Below, in pieces: positions 36,501 through 45,297 of a stretch of DNA of 61,883 nucleotides (position 1 is the first letter of the stretch; each line of letters opens with the position of its first letter). The notes beneath the pieces were generated by a model that was given only the letters and a program-made list of their open reading frames with translations, did no database searches and was not told the origin of the DNA. Location: NCBI GenBank assembly GCA_003134655.1, contig PLBY01000164.1, positions 1 to 61,883 of the forward strand. Direction: 5' to 3'. The position numbers were made by a program, and so were the translations under genes. Source of the DNA: Acidobacteriaceae bacterium (GTDB taxonomy: Bacteria > Acidobacteriota > Terriglobia > Terriglobales > Acidobacteriaceae).

Positions 36501-36629
36501 ATAGCTGGTCCCGGCAACGCACTTCGGACCACCAGCGCGGGAGCCAACGACGAACAAGAAAACTAGCGCCGCCGTCAGGGCCAGCCTGAGGAGAAATGAG
36601 CGCGGGGTAAATGCCATGCGGTTTGTCAT
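33559..36629 (-). pseudogene. Exported matrixin-like/IPT/Ig protein with frameshift
   Basis: The product would be about 1022 residues from ATG 36629 (GAGGTGACC upstream). A signal peptide is followed by a matrixin-like domain: WPQGVITYYTDQGDL, AFGQWTAVQTAALNV, and FPVMHSTDP...DDVAAISRLYPV. The position normally holding HExxHxxGxxH reads LVRVIGSVLGLGWSQ, so the zinc ligands are missing. A middle region, an IPT/TIG domain (VNGGAVTVQGLGFAPQ, reconstructed) and Ig/Big-1-like repeats follow. The first frame ends at 34761; the next runs from about 34840 to 33559. One missing base near 34831-34844 explains this. The downstream frame has no start of its own. Confidence 0.75.
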
Positions 36630-36650
36630 GGTCACCTCTTCTGATCGCAC

Positions 36651-37283
36651 TCACTCCTCCTCACTGGCCCGCCTCACCGCCAGGGCGAAGTCGCTGACAC
36701 GTACCCGCGACTTCCCACCCAGGACGGGATCCCCTCGAAACGCCGAAAGATGTTGGGCCGAAAGCAAGACGCGGCCCCACGGGTCAATCGTGAAACGCCC
36801 CATCCCTCCGGCGACGCAGCTCGTAAGCCCGAGCTTGCTTGGCGGATACAAAAAGAGAAGCACGCGTTCGCCGACGCGGTAGCGCTGTCCGCCCGACCAC
36901 AGGCCAATCCACTGCGAGATGGTCAGGCTCTCGCCAGGCGTAGCTCCGCGAATCGCATTCTCAATGTGGAAAGTAATGGCAACCGTTTCGACTGCCTGGC
37001 CCTGGGTCGCAGGATGACGTGTAATCGAAACGACAGTGCCGGAAAAAATCGCGCCCGCAGCACGAGCGATCATGGGGAAGCCGATCGTTCCTGGTGGCGT
37101 GCCGGGCGGCGTTATCGGCAAGTGCTGGCGGAGTTCGTTTGGCGCCGTCGGCTGACTGAGTTCCGGCAGCCGATGGACTGCGAATTCAGGCGAATCGGCA
37201 CGTCCCAACTGGCCCTGCACGACTGCGGGCGCCAGAGTGAGAATCAAAACCGCGAGCAGACACCTGCAACTTCTCCCATGCAT
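36651..37283 (-). CDS. Exported protein of unknown function, operon partner of the matrixin-like gene
   Basis: The product is 210 residues. Signal peptide MHGRSCRCLLAVLILTLAPAVVQG. The core has FSGTVVSITRHP, VAITFHIENAIRGATPGESLTI, and YRVGERVLLFLYPPSKLGLT, then MGRFTIDPWGRV. This is a beta-sandwich-like pattern I have seen beside matrixin-like genes in Acidobacteria, but it has no named function. It ends 21 bp before that gene on the same strand. The start lies in the same divergent region as blaI, so BlaI-type sites may control it. Confidence 0.7.
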   Translation of the reverse strand: MHGRSCRCLLAVLILTLAPAVVQGQLGRADSPEFAVHRLPELSQPTAPNELRQHLPITPPGTPPGTIGFPMIARAAGAIFSGTVVSITRHPATQGQAVETVAITFHIENAIRGATPGESLTISQWIGLWSGGQRYRVGERVLLFLYPPSKLGLTSCVAGGMGRFTIDPWGRVLLSAQHLSAFRGDPVLGGKSRVRVSDFALAVRRASEEE

Positions 37284-37295
37284 GGGGAGACCTCA

Positions 37296-37380
37296 AGATG
37301 TGACATCTGCTCGGAGGGATACCGGGGAAACGAGTCAGCCTACTACCGCGCTAACAACAAAGTCTGTGACAGATGTCACA
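37296..37380. promoter_or_regulatory. Two palindromes in the divergent blaI region
   Basis: AGATGTGACATCT (37296-37308) and TGTGACAGATGTCACA (37365-37380) are perfect around their centres. Their TGT/ACA half sites match those of the BlaI-like dyad at 37453. One lies right beside the start of the minus-strand exported-protein gene (37283), the other midway. Confidence 0.6.
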
Positions 37381-37441
37381 AACCCCTGTGGATTTCCGGG
37401 ACCTTGGTTCTCTGTGAACGCGTTCGCGCTCAGAAAAAGAC

Positions 37442-37472
37442 TTGACACGAAAACTACAGATGTAGTAGTAAT
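37442..37472 (+). promoter_or_regulatory. blaI promoter overlapped by a BlaI-type operator
   Basis: TTGACA (37442-37447) and TAGTAA (37466-37471) are spaced by 18 bases. The palindrome ACTACAGATGTAGT (37453-37466) fills the spacer, as in BlaI/MecI operators with TACA...TGTA halves. BlaI binding here would block the promoter. Shine-Dalgarno GGAGA follows at 37486. Confidence 0.75.
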
Positions 37473-37494
37473 GCATACGTCGGTAGGAGATGAA

Positions 37495-37881
37495 ATGGCC
37501 GGACCGAAATTAGCCAAGCTCGAACTTCAGATCATGGATACCCTCTGGACCCGCGGCGAGGCCTCGATCCGCGAGATCCAGGAAGCCTTCCCGGAAAAAG
37601 GCAGGCCCGCATATACCACCGTTCAGACCACTGTCTATCGTCTGGAGGCCAAGAAGGCTGTGCGCCGGGTCAAGAAAGTCGGCAACTTCCATATTTTCGA
37701 AGCCGCGGTTTCCCGCGATTCCGCGCAGCGCAAATTGATCGACGACCTGCTGGCGCTGTTCGGCGGCCGCACGCAACCGGTCATGGCGCATCTGATTGAA
37801 TCGGGCCAACTCACGCTCGAGGATGTCAAGGAAGCCGAGAGAACCCTCCGCAAGCTAGAGAGAAAGGACAAAGCGAAATGA
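37495..37881 (+). CDS. blaI: BlaI/MecI/CopY family transcriptional repressor
   Basis: The product is 128 residues from ATG 37495, chosen for GGAGA six bases upstream. The winged helix is plain: KLELQIMDTLWTRGEASIREIQEAF, then YTTVQTTVYRLEAKKAVRRVKKVGNFHIFEAAV. The recognition helix TTVQTTVYRLE is the family hallmark. The C-terminal dimerisation and cleavage region is DDLLALFGGRTQPVMAHLIES. It would repress its own operon through the operator at 37453. It overlaps the M56 gene by ATGA, so the pair is coupled. Confidence 0.93.
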   Translation: MAGPKLAKLELQIMDTLWTRGEASIREIQEAFPEKGRPAYTTVQTTVYRLEAKKAVRRVKKVGNFHIFEAAVSRDSAQRKLIDDLLALFGGRTQPVMAHLIESGQLTLEDVKEAERTLRKLERKDKAK

Positions 37882-39761
37882 CTCCCGCACACTTGTCCGC
37901 GCTCAATACGTCCGCGATGTGGAGAGACCTGGCCCCCGCCCTGGGCAATCACCTTTGGCAGTCGACGCTGTTTGTCGCCGCCGCCGGATTGCTGACATTC
38001 CTGGTGCGAAAGAATCACGCGCGCGCACGCTACTGGCTGTGGCTGGCGGCATCCGTGAAATTCCTGATTCCGTTCTCGTTACTGGTCAACCTGGGCAGCC
38101 TTCTGGCATGGTCCCACGCTTCGCGCGCAACGAATGGTGGTTTGTACGTTGCCATGGAAGAGATCAGCCAGCCCTTCTCGGAGTCGGCTCTGGCGATGCC
38201 GGTGGTTGCTCAGGTCGCGCCCGCTGCGGCCGCACCGAGTCTGCTGCACTGGCTTCCTGCGTTGCTGGTCGCCGCGTGGTTCTGCGGATTCGCGATGGTT
38301 CTTCTTGCATGGTGCGTGCGTTGGCGGAGGATTTCTGCCGCTCTGCGCGAGTCGGTGCCGTTGCACGAGGGACGCGAAGCCGAAGCCCTGCGCCGCTTAG
38401 AGCGCATCGCCGGCACGCGTCGGTCCATTGACATCGTGTTGTCGGGCGCTTCTCTGGAGCCGGGAATCTTTGGCATTCTCCGTCCGGTATTGATCTGGCC
38501 GGAAGGGATTTCCAAACACTTGGAAGATGCACACCTGGAAGCGATTCTCGCGCACGAAGTTTGGCACGTGCGCCGCCGCGACAATCTGACGGCCGCGATC
38601 CACATGGTCGTCGAAGCGCTGTTCTGGTTCCATCCGCTGGTGTGGTGGTTGGGAACTCGGATGGTCGATGAGCGCGAGCGCGCCTGCGACGAAGAAGTTG
38701 TGGAACTGGGCAGCGAACGCCAGGTCTATGCCGAGAGCATTTTGAAAGTGTGTGAATTCTGCGTGGGATCTCCGCTGGCTTGCGTGTCTGGGGTGACGGG
38801 GTCCGATCTTAAAAAGAGGATGGTGTACATCATGACGGAACGAATTGCACGGAAACTGGATTTCGGAAAAAAGCTATTACTCAGCACGATTGGAGTGCTT
38901 GCTCTGGCCCTGCCCCTCGTGTTCGGACTGGTGAACGCGCCGAAAATGCGAGCTCAAGAGCAAGCCGCGACTTCGGGCGCGAGTACGTCCAACATCGAGC
39001 TCGTGATCAAATCGGGCGCCGGAGGCGAGAGTCATCGAGCGGGAATGATGTACTCGCCCACCACCGGATTCAAAGCCACGAACACGACTCTGCAGGCGCT
39101 CATTCAGGAGGCTTACGGCGTCCAGGCCAACCAGATTGCCGGAGCCCCGGACTGGGCCAAGACCGCGGAGTTCGATCTCGAAATCGGACCCAACGATGAC
39201 AAATCCGCACCCACCGGCTTGAGTATCGGTCAGAGTCTCGAGCAGACCAGGGCTCGAAATCAGCGCCTTCTGCAGGCGGCTTTGGCGGAGCGCTTCCAGT
39301 TGAAACTTCATCGCGAAACCCGCGACCTCTCAAGCTACGCTCTTGTTGTGGCCGACGATGGTCCCACGCTTCAGCCCGCAAAACCGGCCAGCAGCTACAA
39401 GGATGCGGTCACGGGCCCGGAAGGCAGGCCGCTGGAGAAATCGATCCGGATGAAGCGCGATGGCCATCAGACTGGGATGGAGGCCAGAGGGTTGTCCGTG
39501 ACCGACTTGGCGGCACAACTCTCGCGGCAATTCGGAACCGCCATCGTGGACAAGACCGGCCTCTCCGGCAACTACGACTTCACATTGAACTGGAAGTCTG
39601 GCGCGAATGGAACGCCCACCGAGACTGCAGACGGAACTCCCGCATCGCTGTCCACTGCCATACAGGAGCAACTCGGTCTGAAACTGCAACCGCAAAACGG
39701 CCCGATGCAAGTCCTCGTCATCGACCACGCCGAGAGGCCACCGGAGTCCACGCAAAACTAA
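37878..39761 (+). CDS. M56 (BlaR1-like) membrane metallopeptidase fused to a C-terminal TIGR03435 domain
   Basis: The product is 627 residues. Four membrane segments at the start (WQSTLFVAAAGLLTFLV, SVKFLIPFSLLVNLGSLLAW, LPALLVAAWFCGFAMVLLAW) surround the M56 domain with the zinc motif HEVWH (about residue 228) and ERACDEEV (about 270). A later helix (KLLLSTIGVLALALPLVFGLV) leads to the extracytoplasmic part. There, instead of a penicillin-binding sensor, is TIGR03435: FKATNTTLQALIQEAYGVQ, FQLKLHRETRDLSSYALVV, FGTAIVDKTGLSGNYDFTLNW and LGLKLQPQNGPMQVLVIDH. It probably cleaves BlaI upon a signal. The signal is unknown. Confidence 0.9.
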   Translation: MTPAHLSALNTSAMWRDLAPALGNHLWQSTLFVAAAGLLTFLVRKNHARARYWLWLAASVKFLIPFSLLVNLGSLLAWSHASRATNGGLYVAMEEISQPFSESALAMPVVAQVAPAAAAPSLLHWLPALLVAAWFCGFAMVLLAWCVRWRRISAALRESVPLHEGREAEALRRLERIAGTRRSIDIVLSGASLEPGIFGILRPVLIWPEGISKHLEDAHLEAILAHEVWHVRRRDNLTAAIHMVVEALFWFHPLVWWLGTRMVDERERACDEEVVELGSERQVYAESILKVCEFCVGSPLACVSGVTGSDLKKRMVYIMTERIARKLDFGKKLLLSTIGVLALALPLVFGLVNAPKMRAQEQAATSGASTSNIELVIKSGAGGESHRAGMMYSPTTGFKATNTTLQALIQEAYGVQANQIAGAPDWAKTAEFDLEIGPNDDKSAPTGLSIGQSLEQTRARNQRLLQAALAERFQLKLHRETRDLSSYALVVADDGPTLQPAKPASSYKDAVTGPEGRPLEKSIRMKRDGHQTGMEARGLSVTDLAAQLSRQFGTAIVDKTGLSGNYDFTLNWKSGANGTPTETADGTPASLSTAIQEQLGLKLQPQNGPMQVLVIDHAERPPESTQN

Positions 39762-39874
39762 GGGCAGATCATCTTTCGAGCAAGGCAACTTCCGGCAGGC
39801 ATTCGGATTCTCACTCACCAGAGTTCCGACGTCCTGCCGGAACCAGTTAGCCGCCTCAAAATCGGAGGTTCCTC

Positions 39875-40708
39875 ATGTCCCACCGCAAGTGCTGTGCTGC
39901 ATTGCTGGCCGTCGGGGCGACGTTCCTTTGTCTGGTAAGCCAAAGCTGGGCTCAGCCTTCCGCTCAAGACACCGCCGCGGTTGCACCTTCCTACGCGACC
40001 GTTTCGATCAAGCCTGACAAATCGGGTTTGCAGTCCCAGACCGTATTGGTCGGCCCCGGTGAGTTGACGGTCAAGAACGAGACTCTGCCGATGATGATTC
40101 GACACGCCTATCAAATCGAGCTCGATCAGATTCATGGAGGACCCGACTGGCTCAACACCGAACGATATGATGTTCAGGCGAAGGTGGACAAGTCCGCAGT
40201 TGAGAATCTGCAAAGACTGGATCCCGAGCAGGCCGACCCCGAACAACGACAAATGATGCAGGCGCTCCTGGCGGACCACTTCAAGCTGGCGGTGCATCGC
40301 GACACCACATCGGTTCCGGTATATGAACTTGTCCTTGCGGAAAATGGTCCGAAGCTGCAACAGTCGTTGCCGGGCGACGCCGCGGCCCAAGGACGCGTGA
40401 TTCAGGTTGGTAACGGGCACATCACAGGGCGCGAGGTTCCCATCTCGACGCTCGCGAGCCTGTTGTCGGAGCAACTCGGCCACACCGTTGTCGACAAGAC
40501 TGGCCTGACGAACCACTACGACGTCACGCTGCAATGGCCAGCGTCGGCTGACATCCCGCAGGGAACGGAGAACTCCTCCGCAACGGAATCGTCCAGGAAA
40601 GCGATCTTTGCCGCGGTCGCAGACCAACTTGGTTTGAAACTGGAGCCGCACCAGGTCCCGATGGAAATCCTCGTCATCGATCATGCTGAGAAGCCGGCGG
40701 AAGACTAG
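39875..40708 (+). CDS. Secreted TIGR03435 protein
   Basis: The product is 277 residues. Signal peptide CCAALLAVGATFLCLVSQSWAQ. The mature protein is one TIGR03435 domain: LPMMIRHAYQIELDQIHGGP, ADHFKLAVHRDTTSVPVYEL, LGHTVVDKTGLTNHYDVTLQW and LGLKLEPHQVPMEILVIDH. It resembles the C-terminal domain of the preceding M56 protein, with the same VVDKTGL-x-x-x-Y block. It lies 113 bp downstream in the same direction. Members are many in soil acidobacteria and have no known function. A role as free ligand-binder or competitor for the M56 sensor is my inference. Confidence 0.88.
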   Translation: MSHRKCCAALLAVGATFLCLVSQSWAQPSAQDTAAVAPSYATVSIKPDKSGLQSQTVLVGPGELTVKNETLPMMIRHAYQIELDQIHGGPDWLNTERYDVQAKVDKSAVENLQRLDPEQADPEQRQMMQALLADHFKLAVHRDTTSVPVYELVLAENGPKLQQSLPGDAAAQGRVIQVGNGHITGREVPISTLASLLSEQLGHTVVDKTGLTNHYDVTLQWPASADIPQGTENSSATESSRKAIFAAVADQLGLKLEPHQVPMEILVIDHAEKPAED

Positions 40709-40921
40709 GCGCTGCCGGAGACCTTCTTCTCCCAGACGATAGTCTCCACGCAAATTGCTCCATCTTGACAGCTAGCCTCCCCGCCCTGAAACTGATGTCC
40801 GCGCGCGCAGGCGTTCGTCTCTCCTTCCCCACATGCCGAGCGTGCGCCAGCTAGTTTGATCGTTAGCAGCACCGGGCCTGATCGTCGATAGAACCACGTC
40901 GCGTTAGATGAGGAGAACCTC
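40709..40921. other. Intergenic region, no gene
   Basis: A 213-bp gap. The start of the next gene has AGGAG well placed (GATGAGGAGAACCTC). Nothing else is seen. Confidence 0.4.
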
Positions 40922-43309
40922 GTGAATACCTGCCCGAAGCACGCGGCACGATTCCGAGGCGCGGAAACTTTTTCGCGCCCCTTCGCCCATGGCCTGCTGT
41001 TCACCATCGCCGCGATCATTGCGATATCGCTGTGCGCTGCGGCGGCCCTGGCTCAGGTTCCCTTTCTGAATGCCCCGTTGTCTCCCGGGCAAAAGGCGCC
41101 CGGCGCGCCAGCATTCACGCTGACCGTGTACGGCACCGGCTTCGCGTCCGATGCAGTCGTGAACTGGAACGGAGCCCCACTCGTCACGACGTTCAAGACC
41201 AGCGAGGAACTGCAGGCGTCTGTTCCCGCGTCGAACGTTGCCAAGGCACAAACCGCGCTGGTGACGGTGACCAACGGCAGCGGCATAGTTTCGAATGTCG
41301 ATTACTTTCAGGTCGTGAAGAACGCGTACCCAGTCGCTTACGGCAAACTGGACTACGCCACCGATCCCACGCCGCAGGCTGTGACCACCGCGGACTTCAA
41401 CGGAGACGGCAAACTCGACCTGGCCGTCGCCACCGGCAACAACAGCGTCTCCATCCTGCTGGGCAATGGTACCGGGACTTTTCCCACGCACGTGCAATAC
41501 GCCATGCCCGGGAACCCGGTCGCGATCGTGCACGGCGATTTCAACGGAGACGGCAAGCAGGACATCGCTACCGCAGACCAGACTGCGAACGAAATATCGG
41601 TGCTCCTCGGCAACGGAGATGGCACGTTCCAGTCTCACCACGAATATGCCACCGGACCCAAGCCCATGGCTCTGGCCACGGCAGACGTGAATGGCGACGG
41701 CAATCTCGACATCATCGTTGCCGACTACAGCGCCAACAAAGTATCCGTCCTGCTGGGCGATGGCGACGGTACCTTCAAGACTCATGTCGATTACGCCACT
41801 GGGCACGGACCTTCCGGCGTAGCGGTCGGCGATTTGAACGGGGATGGCCGGCTCGATCTAGTTGTCTCCAACAAAAGCGACAACACAGTTTCCATCCTGC
41901 TGGGCAACGGCGACGGAACTTTCCAGTCCGCCGTCGCTTATGCAACAGCAACCATGCCGAACAGTGTGGTCGCAGGAAACTTCACCGGCAGCAACATACT
42001 GGATCTCGCCGTGGGCACCTCGAATAAGGTGGTCTCAGTCCTCTTGGGCGCTGGCGATGGTACCTTCCGGAAGCACGTGGACTACAAGATCGGCGCTAAC
42101 GCGATGGCTATCGCCGCGGCAGACTTGAGTTCCACTGGGAAGTTGTCCTTGATTGCCGCCAACTATAACGACAACACGATTTCAACCCTGGTCGGCAACG
42201 GCGACGGCACGTTCAAATCGCAATCGATATTTCTTACCAATGGCGGGCCATCCGGACTGGCGATCGGCGATTTCAACGGCAACGGCAAGCTGGATGTCGC
42301 GGTCGCCGCTGCCAGAGGCAATACCGTTTCTACCCTGCTCGATAGCTGGATCACCATCTTTCCGACCATCTACAGTTTTGGAACTCAGACCTCGGGCGAG
42401 AAAAGCGCACCCAAGACTTTCACCATCAAGAACAACGGCCCTACGCCTCACACGACAGGCTCTATTTCCTTCGTGGAAGCTTACGGAGCAGACTTCACGC
42501 AGACCAATACATGCGGCGTAACACTGGCCGCTGGTGCTTCGTGCACGCTCTCAGTCGTATTCGCGCCCACCGCTTTGGAAAACGCAAATGTCCAATTGCA
42601 GTTCACCTCGACCAATGGCAGCGTTTTCGGGGCGGAGATTACGGGCACAGGCAACATTCCCTTCACATTGACGGGCAGCTTGAATTTCCCTCTCCAACTG
42701 ATTGGCACCAGGAGCAAGGGGAGGACGCAGACCTTCACCAACAACAGTGGCGTGGACATCTACTTCACCAGTATCGACCTGGATGGAGTCAACCAGAGCG
42801 ATTTCACCTTCACGACCACGTGTCCGATAGGCGGCGTATTGCCGCCTGGTGCGAGTTGCAGCGTGACCGTCTATTTCAGTCCGACAACTGCAGGCGGAGA
42901 CACCGCGACTCTGGCTTACAAAGGCAACTTCACACTGACGGACCAGGGAGAACTTATCACCGGCAATGCAACCGCCGTGCTTATTTCGCCCACGTCGTTG
43001 ATCTTTCCGGACACAACTGTCGGCAGCACGAGCGGTCCCCTGCCGGTTACTTTCCAGAATGTCGGCCCTACTGCGCTGCCCATCACCAGCATCTCGTGGA
43101 GTGGCTCAAATGGCATGGTTTTCAGCGAGACCAATACTTGCGGAACCAGCGTCCCGGCGAACTCGTCGTGCACGTTCAGTTTCACCTTCAGTCCGTCCAG
43201 TGCGGGAACCTTCACCGAGACCCTGAGTATCGGCGACCCCGATCCCAGCGGCCCGCAGAAGATTAAAGTCACGGGCACTGGCTTTGCGGCTGCCACCGCA
43301 GCGAGATAA
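40922..43309 (+). CDS. Secreted IPT / FG-GAP (VCBS) / ASH-like repeat protein
   Basis: The product is 795 residues starting at GTG with GAGGAG upstream. Signal peptide FTIAAIIAISLCAAAALAQ. An IPT-like domain (FTLTVYGTGFASDAVVNWNG) is followed by seven or so FG-GAP/VCBS propeller blades of the form ADFNGDGKLDLAVATGNNSV and LLGNGDGTFQ. Their DxNxDGxxD loops should bind calcium. Three choice-of-anchor D/ASH-like beta domains follow (FGTQTSGEKSAPKTFTIKN, TNTCGVTLAAGASCTLSVVF, LIFPDTTVGSTSGPLPVTFQ). It is probably extracellular and adhesive. No anchor is seen at the C-terminus. Confidence 0.88.
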   Translation: MNTCPKHAARFRGAETFSRPFAHGLLFTIAAIIAISLCAAAALAQVPFLNAPLSPGQKAPGAPAFTLTVYGTGFASDAVVNWNGAPLVTTFKTSEELQASVPASNVAKAQTALVTVTNGSGIVSNVDYFQVVKNAYPVAYGKLDYATDPTPQAVTTADFNGDGKLDLAVATGNNSVSILLGNGTGTFPTHVQYAMPGNPVAIVHGDFNGDGKQDIATADQTANEISVLLGNGDGTFQSHHEYATGPKPMALATADVNGDGNLDIIVADYSANKVSVLLGDGDGTFKTHVDYATGHGPSGVAVGDLNGDGRLDLVVSNKSDNTVSILLGNGDGTFQSAVAYATATMPNSVVAGNFTGSNILDLAVGTSNKVVSVLLGAGDGTFRKHVDYKIGANAMAIAAADLSSTGKLSLIAANYNDNTISTLVGNGDGTFKSQSIFLTNGGPSGLAIGDFNGNGKLDVAVAAARGNTVSTLLDSWITIFPTIYSFGTQTSGEKSAPKTFTIKNNGPTPHTTGSISFVEAYGADFTQTNTCGVTLAAGASCTLSVVFAPTALENANVQLQFTSTNGSVFGAEITGTGNIPFTLTGSLNFPLQLIGTRSKGRTQTFTNNSGVDIYFTSIDLDGVNQSDFTFTTTCPIGGVLPPGASCSVTVYFSPTTAGGDTATLAYKGNFTLTDQGELITGNATAVLISPTSLIFPDTTVGSTSGPLPVTFQNVGPTALPITSISWSGSNGMVFSETNTCGTSVPANSSCTFSFTFSPSSAGTFTETLSIGDPDPSGPQKIKVTGTGFAAATAAR

Positions 43310-43366
43310 GCTGCCGCTGGCACTCATTGGTTTCTGAAGTCTCGCGAGCCGCTAAGGATGAATAGG

Positions 43367-43407
43367 TTTCCTTCGTGAACCTTAGTGTCCTTCGTGGTAA
43401 AAGGTTG
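43367..43407. repeat. CCTTCGTG tandem word, single arm
   Basis: CCTTCGTGAACCTTAGTGTC is followed by CTTCGTGGTAAAAGG. It matches the ACGAAGG word at 17434 in inverse. No second arm is seen. Confidence 0.5.
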
Positions 43408-43485
43408 TGAAGTTCCTTCTCCCCTCCACCCCGCCTGATGGCAACCCGTCTCGCGATTGCAGCTAAAATACCCCGCGGAGGATTC

Positions 43486-45297
43486 ATGGCGAAATCGCGC
43501 AGGCAATTTCTGACAGTCACATCGATGGGAGTCTTGGGAGCGGCGGCCGCGCTGCGCAGCCAAGGGCAAAATACGGCGCAACAAAATCCTGCTGATCTCC
43601 CGCCTGGTGCGCCGCCGGCGTTCGGCGCCGGCCCAGCCGTCGGACCCGAAGTGTCCGCCACGACCTTCGCCGAGGCCGAGAAGCTGGTGCAGTTCGAAAT
43701 GACCCCCGCCGAGCGCACTGTCGCCGCCGACAGCTGGCGCAAGACGATGGCCTACCTCTACGAGCGCCGCACCGGACCGCGCAAACTTGCCTTGCCCACG
43801 ACGATCGCTCCCGCAACGGTCTGGAATCCAATCCTGCCCGGGCAGAAGTCCGGTCCAGAGCACGACCGGTTCGTCCGCAGCTCGACCGATCCCGGCCCGC
43901 TGCCCGCGCGCGATGAAGACATTGCATTCGCGACAGTCACCCAGCTCTCGCGCTGGATCGAAACGCGCAAGCTCACGTCCGAGCGCCTGACGAACATCTA
44001 CCTGAAGCGACTGCAGCAGTTCGATCCCAAGCTGCACTGCGTGATCACGCTGACCCGCGACTTGGCCCTGAAGCAGGCGAAGCAAGCCGACGAAGAGATT
44101 TCCGCAGGCAAGTATCGCGGTCCTCTGCACGGTGTTCCCTGGGGCGGCAAAGATCTGCTCGACACCGCGGGGATTCCGACCACATACGGCGCAGAGCCCT
44201 TCCGCAACCGCGTCCCCACTGAAGATGCCGTCGTGGTGAAGCGTCTGCATGAAGCCGGCGCCGTGCTGGTGGCCAAGCTCAGTTTGGGTGCACTCGCGCT
44301 GAATGACGTCTGGTTTGGCGGCCAGACGATGAATCCGTGGCTGATCGAGGAAGGTTCCTCCGGATCGAGCGCAGGCCCCGGCGCCGCCACCGCCGCCGGA
44401 TTGGTGGGCTTCTCCATCGGCAGCGAGACCGGCGGTAGCATCATTAGTCCATCGACGCGCTGCGGCATCACCGGCTTGCGGCCCACCTACGGACGCGTGG
44501 CGCGCACCGGCGCCATGACGCTCTGCTGGTCGCTCGACAAACTTGGTCCCATGGCCCGCAGCGTCGAAGATGCCATGCTCGTACTGCACGCGATCACCGG
44601 GCCGGATGCCGGTGACGTGGCCAGCGTGCCCAGCCATCTTGATTTCGACGCGGCCAAGAGCGTCGCGGGCCTCCGCGTGGGATATTTCCCCAAATGGATG
44701 CAGGAGAATCCCGCGACAGCAGTCGACCGCGCCGCAGTAGACGTCGTCAAGAAGGTTGGAATGGTTCCGGTGGAGGTCTCCATTCCCGATTGGCCCTACG
44801 ATTCGCTCAACCTCATTCTGTTAGCCGAAGGGGCAGCCGCGTTCGAAGAGCTGACCCTCAGCGGAGGACTGCGCGAACTCAAAGCCCAGGTTCCCGACGC
44901 CTGGCCAAACATTTTTCGCCAGGCGAGGTTTCTCTCGGCAGTCGACTTCGTGCAGGCGGACCGTCTACGTCGCAAATTCGCCGAAGAAATGGCGCACCTG
45001 TTTTCGCAAGTGGACCTGCTGTTGGTGCCCTCGGTCCGCGACGAAATGCTGACCATCACCAACTTCACCGGCCATCCCGCGTTAGTGCTGCGCGCGGGGT
45101 TCGTCGAAGTGGCAAAAGCCCGCAGCGATTGGGCTCCCGACCCGGCTCATCCGCTGCCGACATTCAACCCGCCACGCCGCGTCCCCCACGGCGTAACGTT
45201 GATTGGGAGGCTGTTCGAGGAAGGCCCCATGGTCAATGCAGGACTGGCCTTGGAACGTGCGTTCGGCGTGGTAGGAGAAAGGCCGCCGGACTTCTAA
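43486..45297 (+). CDS. Tat-exported amidase (amidase signature family)
   Basis: The product is 603 residues. ATG 43486 follows GCGGAGG. The N-terminal SRRQFLTVTSMGVLGAAAAL is a Tat-type signal (SRRxFL). The amidase core shows the catalytic Lys in WGGKDLLDT, and the Gly/Ser-rich loop EEGSSGSSAGPGAATAAG. The cis-Ser and nucleophile Ser are in FSIGSETGGSIISPSTRCG, followed by ITGLRPTYGRV. So the Ser-cisSer-Lys triad is intact. The substrate is an amide of unknown nature. It is closer to stand-alone amidases than to GatA. It lies between two surface-protein genes. Confidence 0.9.
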   Translation: MAKSRRQFLTVTSMGVLGAAAALRSQGQNTAQQNPADLPPGAPPAFGAGPAVGPEVSATTFAEAEKLVQFEMTPAERTVAADSWRKTMAYLYERRTGPRKLALPTTIAPATVWNPILPGQKSGPEHDRFVRSSTDPGPLPARDEDIAFATVTQLSRWIETRKLTSERLTNIYLKRLQQFDPKLHCVITLTRDLALKQAKQADEEISAGKYRGPLHGVPWGGKDLLDTAGIPTTYGAEPFRNRVPTEDAVVVKRLHEAGAVLVAKLSLGALALNDVWFGGQTMNPWLIEEGSSGSSAGPGAATAAGLVGFSIGSETGGSIISPSTRCGITGLRPTYGRVARTGAMTLCWSLDKLGPMARSVEDAMLVLHAITGPDAGDVASVPSHLDFDAAKSVAGLRVGYFPKWMQENPATAVDRAAVDVVKKVGMVPVEVSIPDWPYDSLNLILLAEGAAAFEELTLSGGLRELKAQVPDAWPNIFRQARFLSAVDFVQADRLRRKFAEEMAHLFSQVDLLLVPSVRDEMLTITNFTGHPALVLRAGFVEVAKARSDWAPDPAHPLPTFNPPRRVPHGVTLIGRLFEEGPMVNAGLALERAFGVVGERPPDF

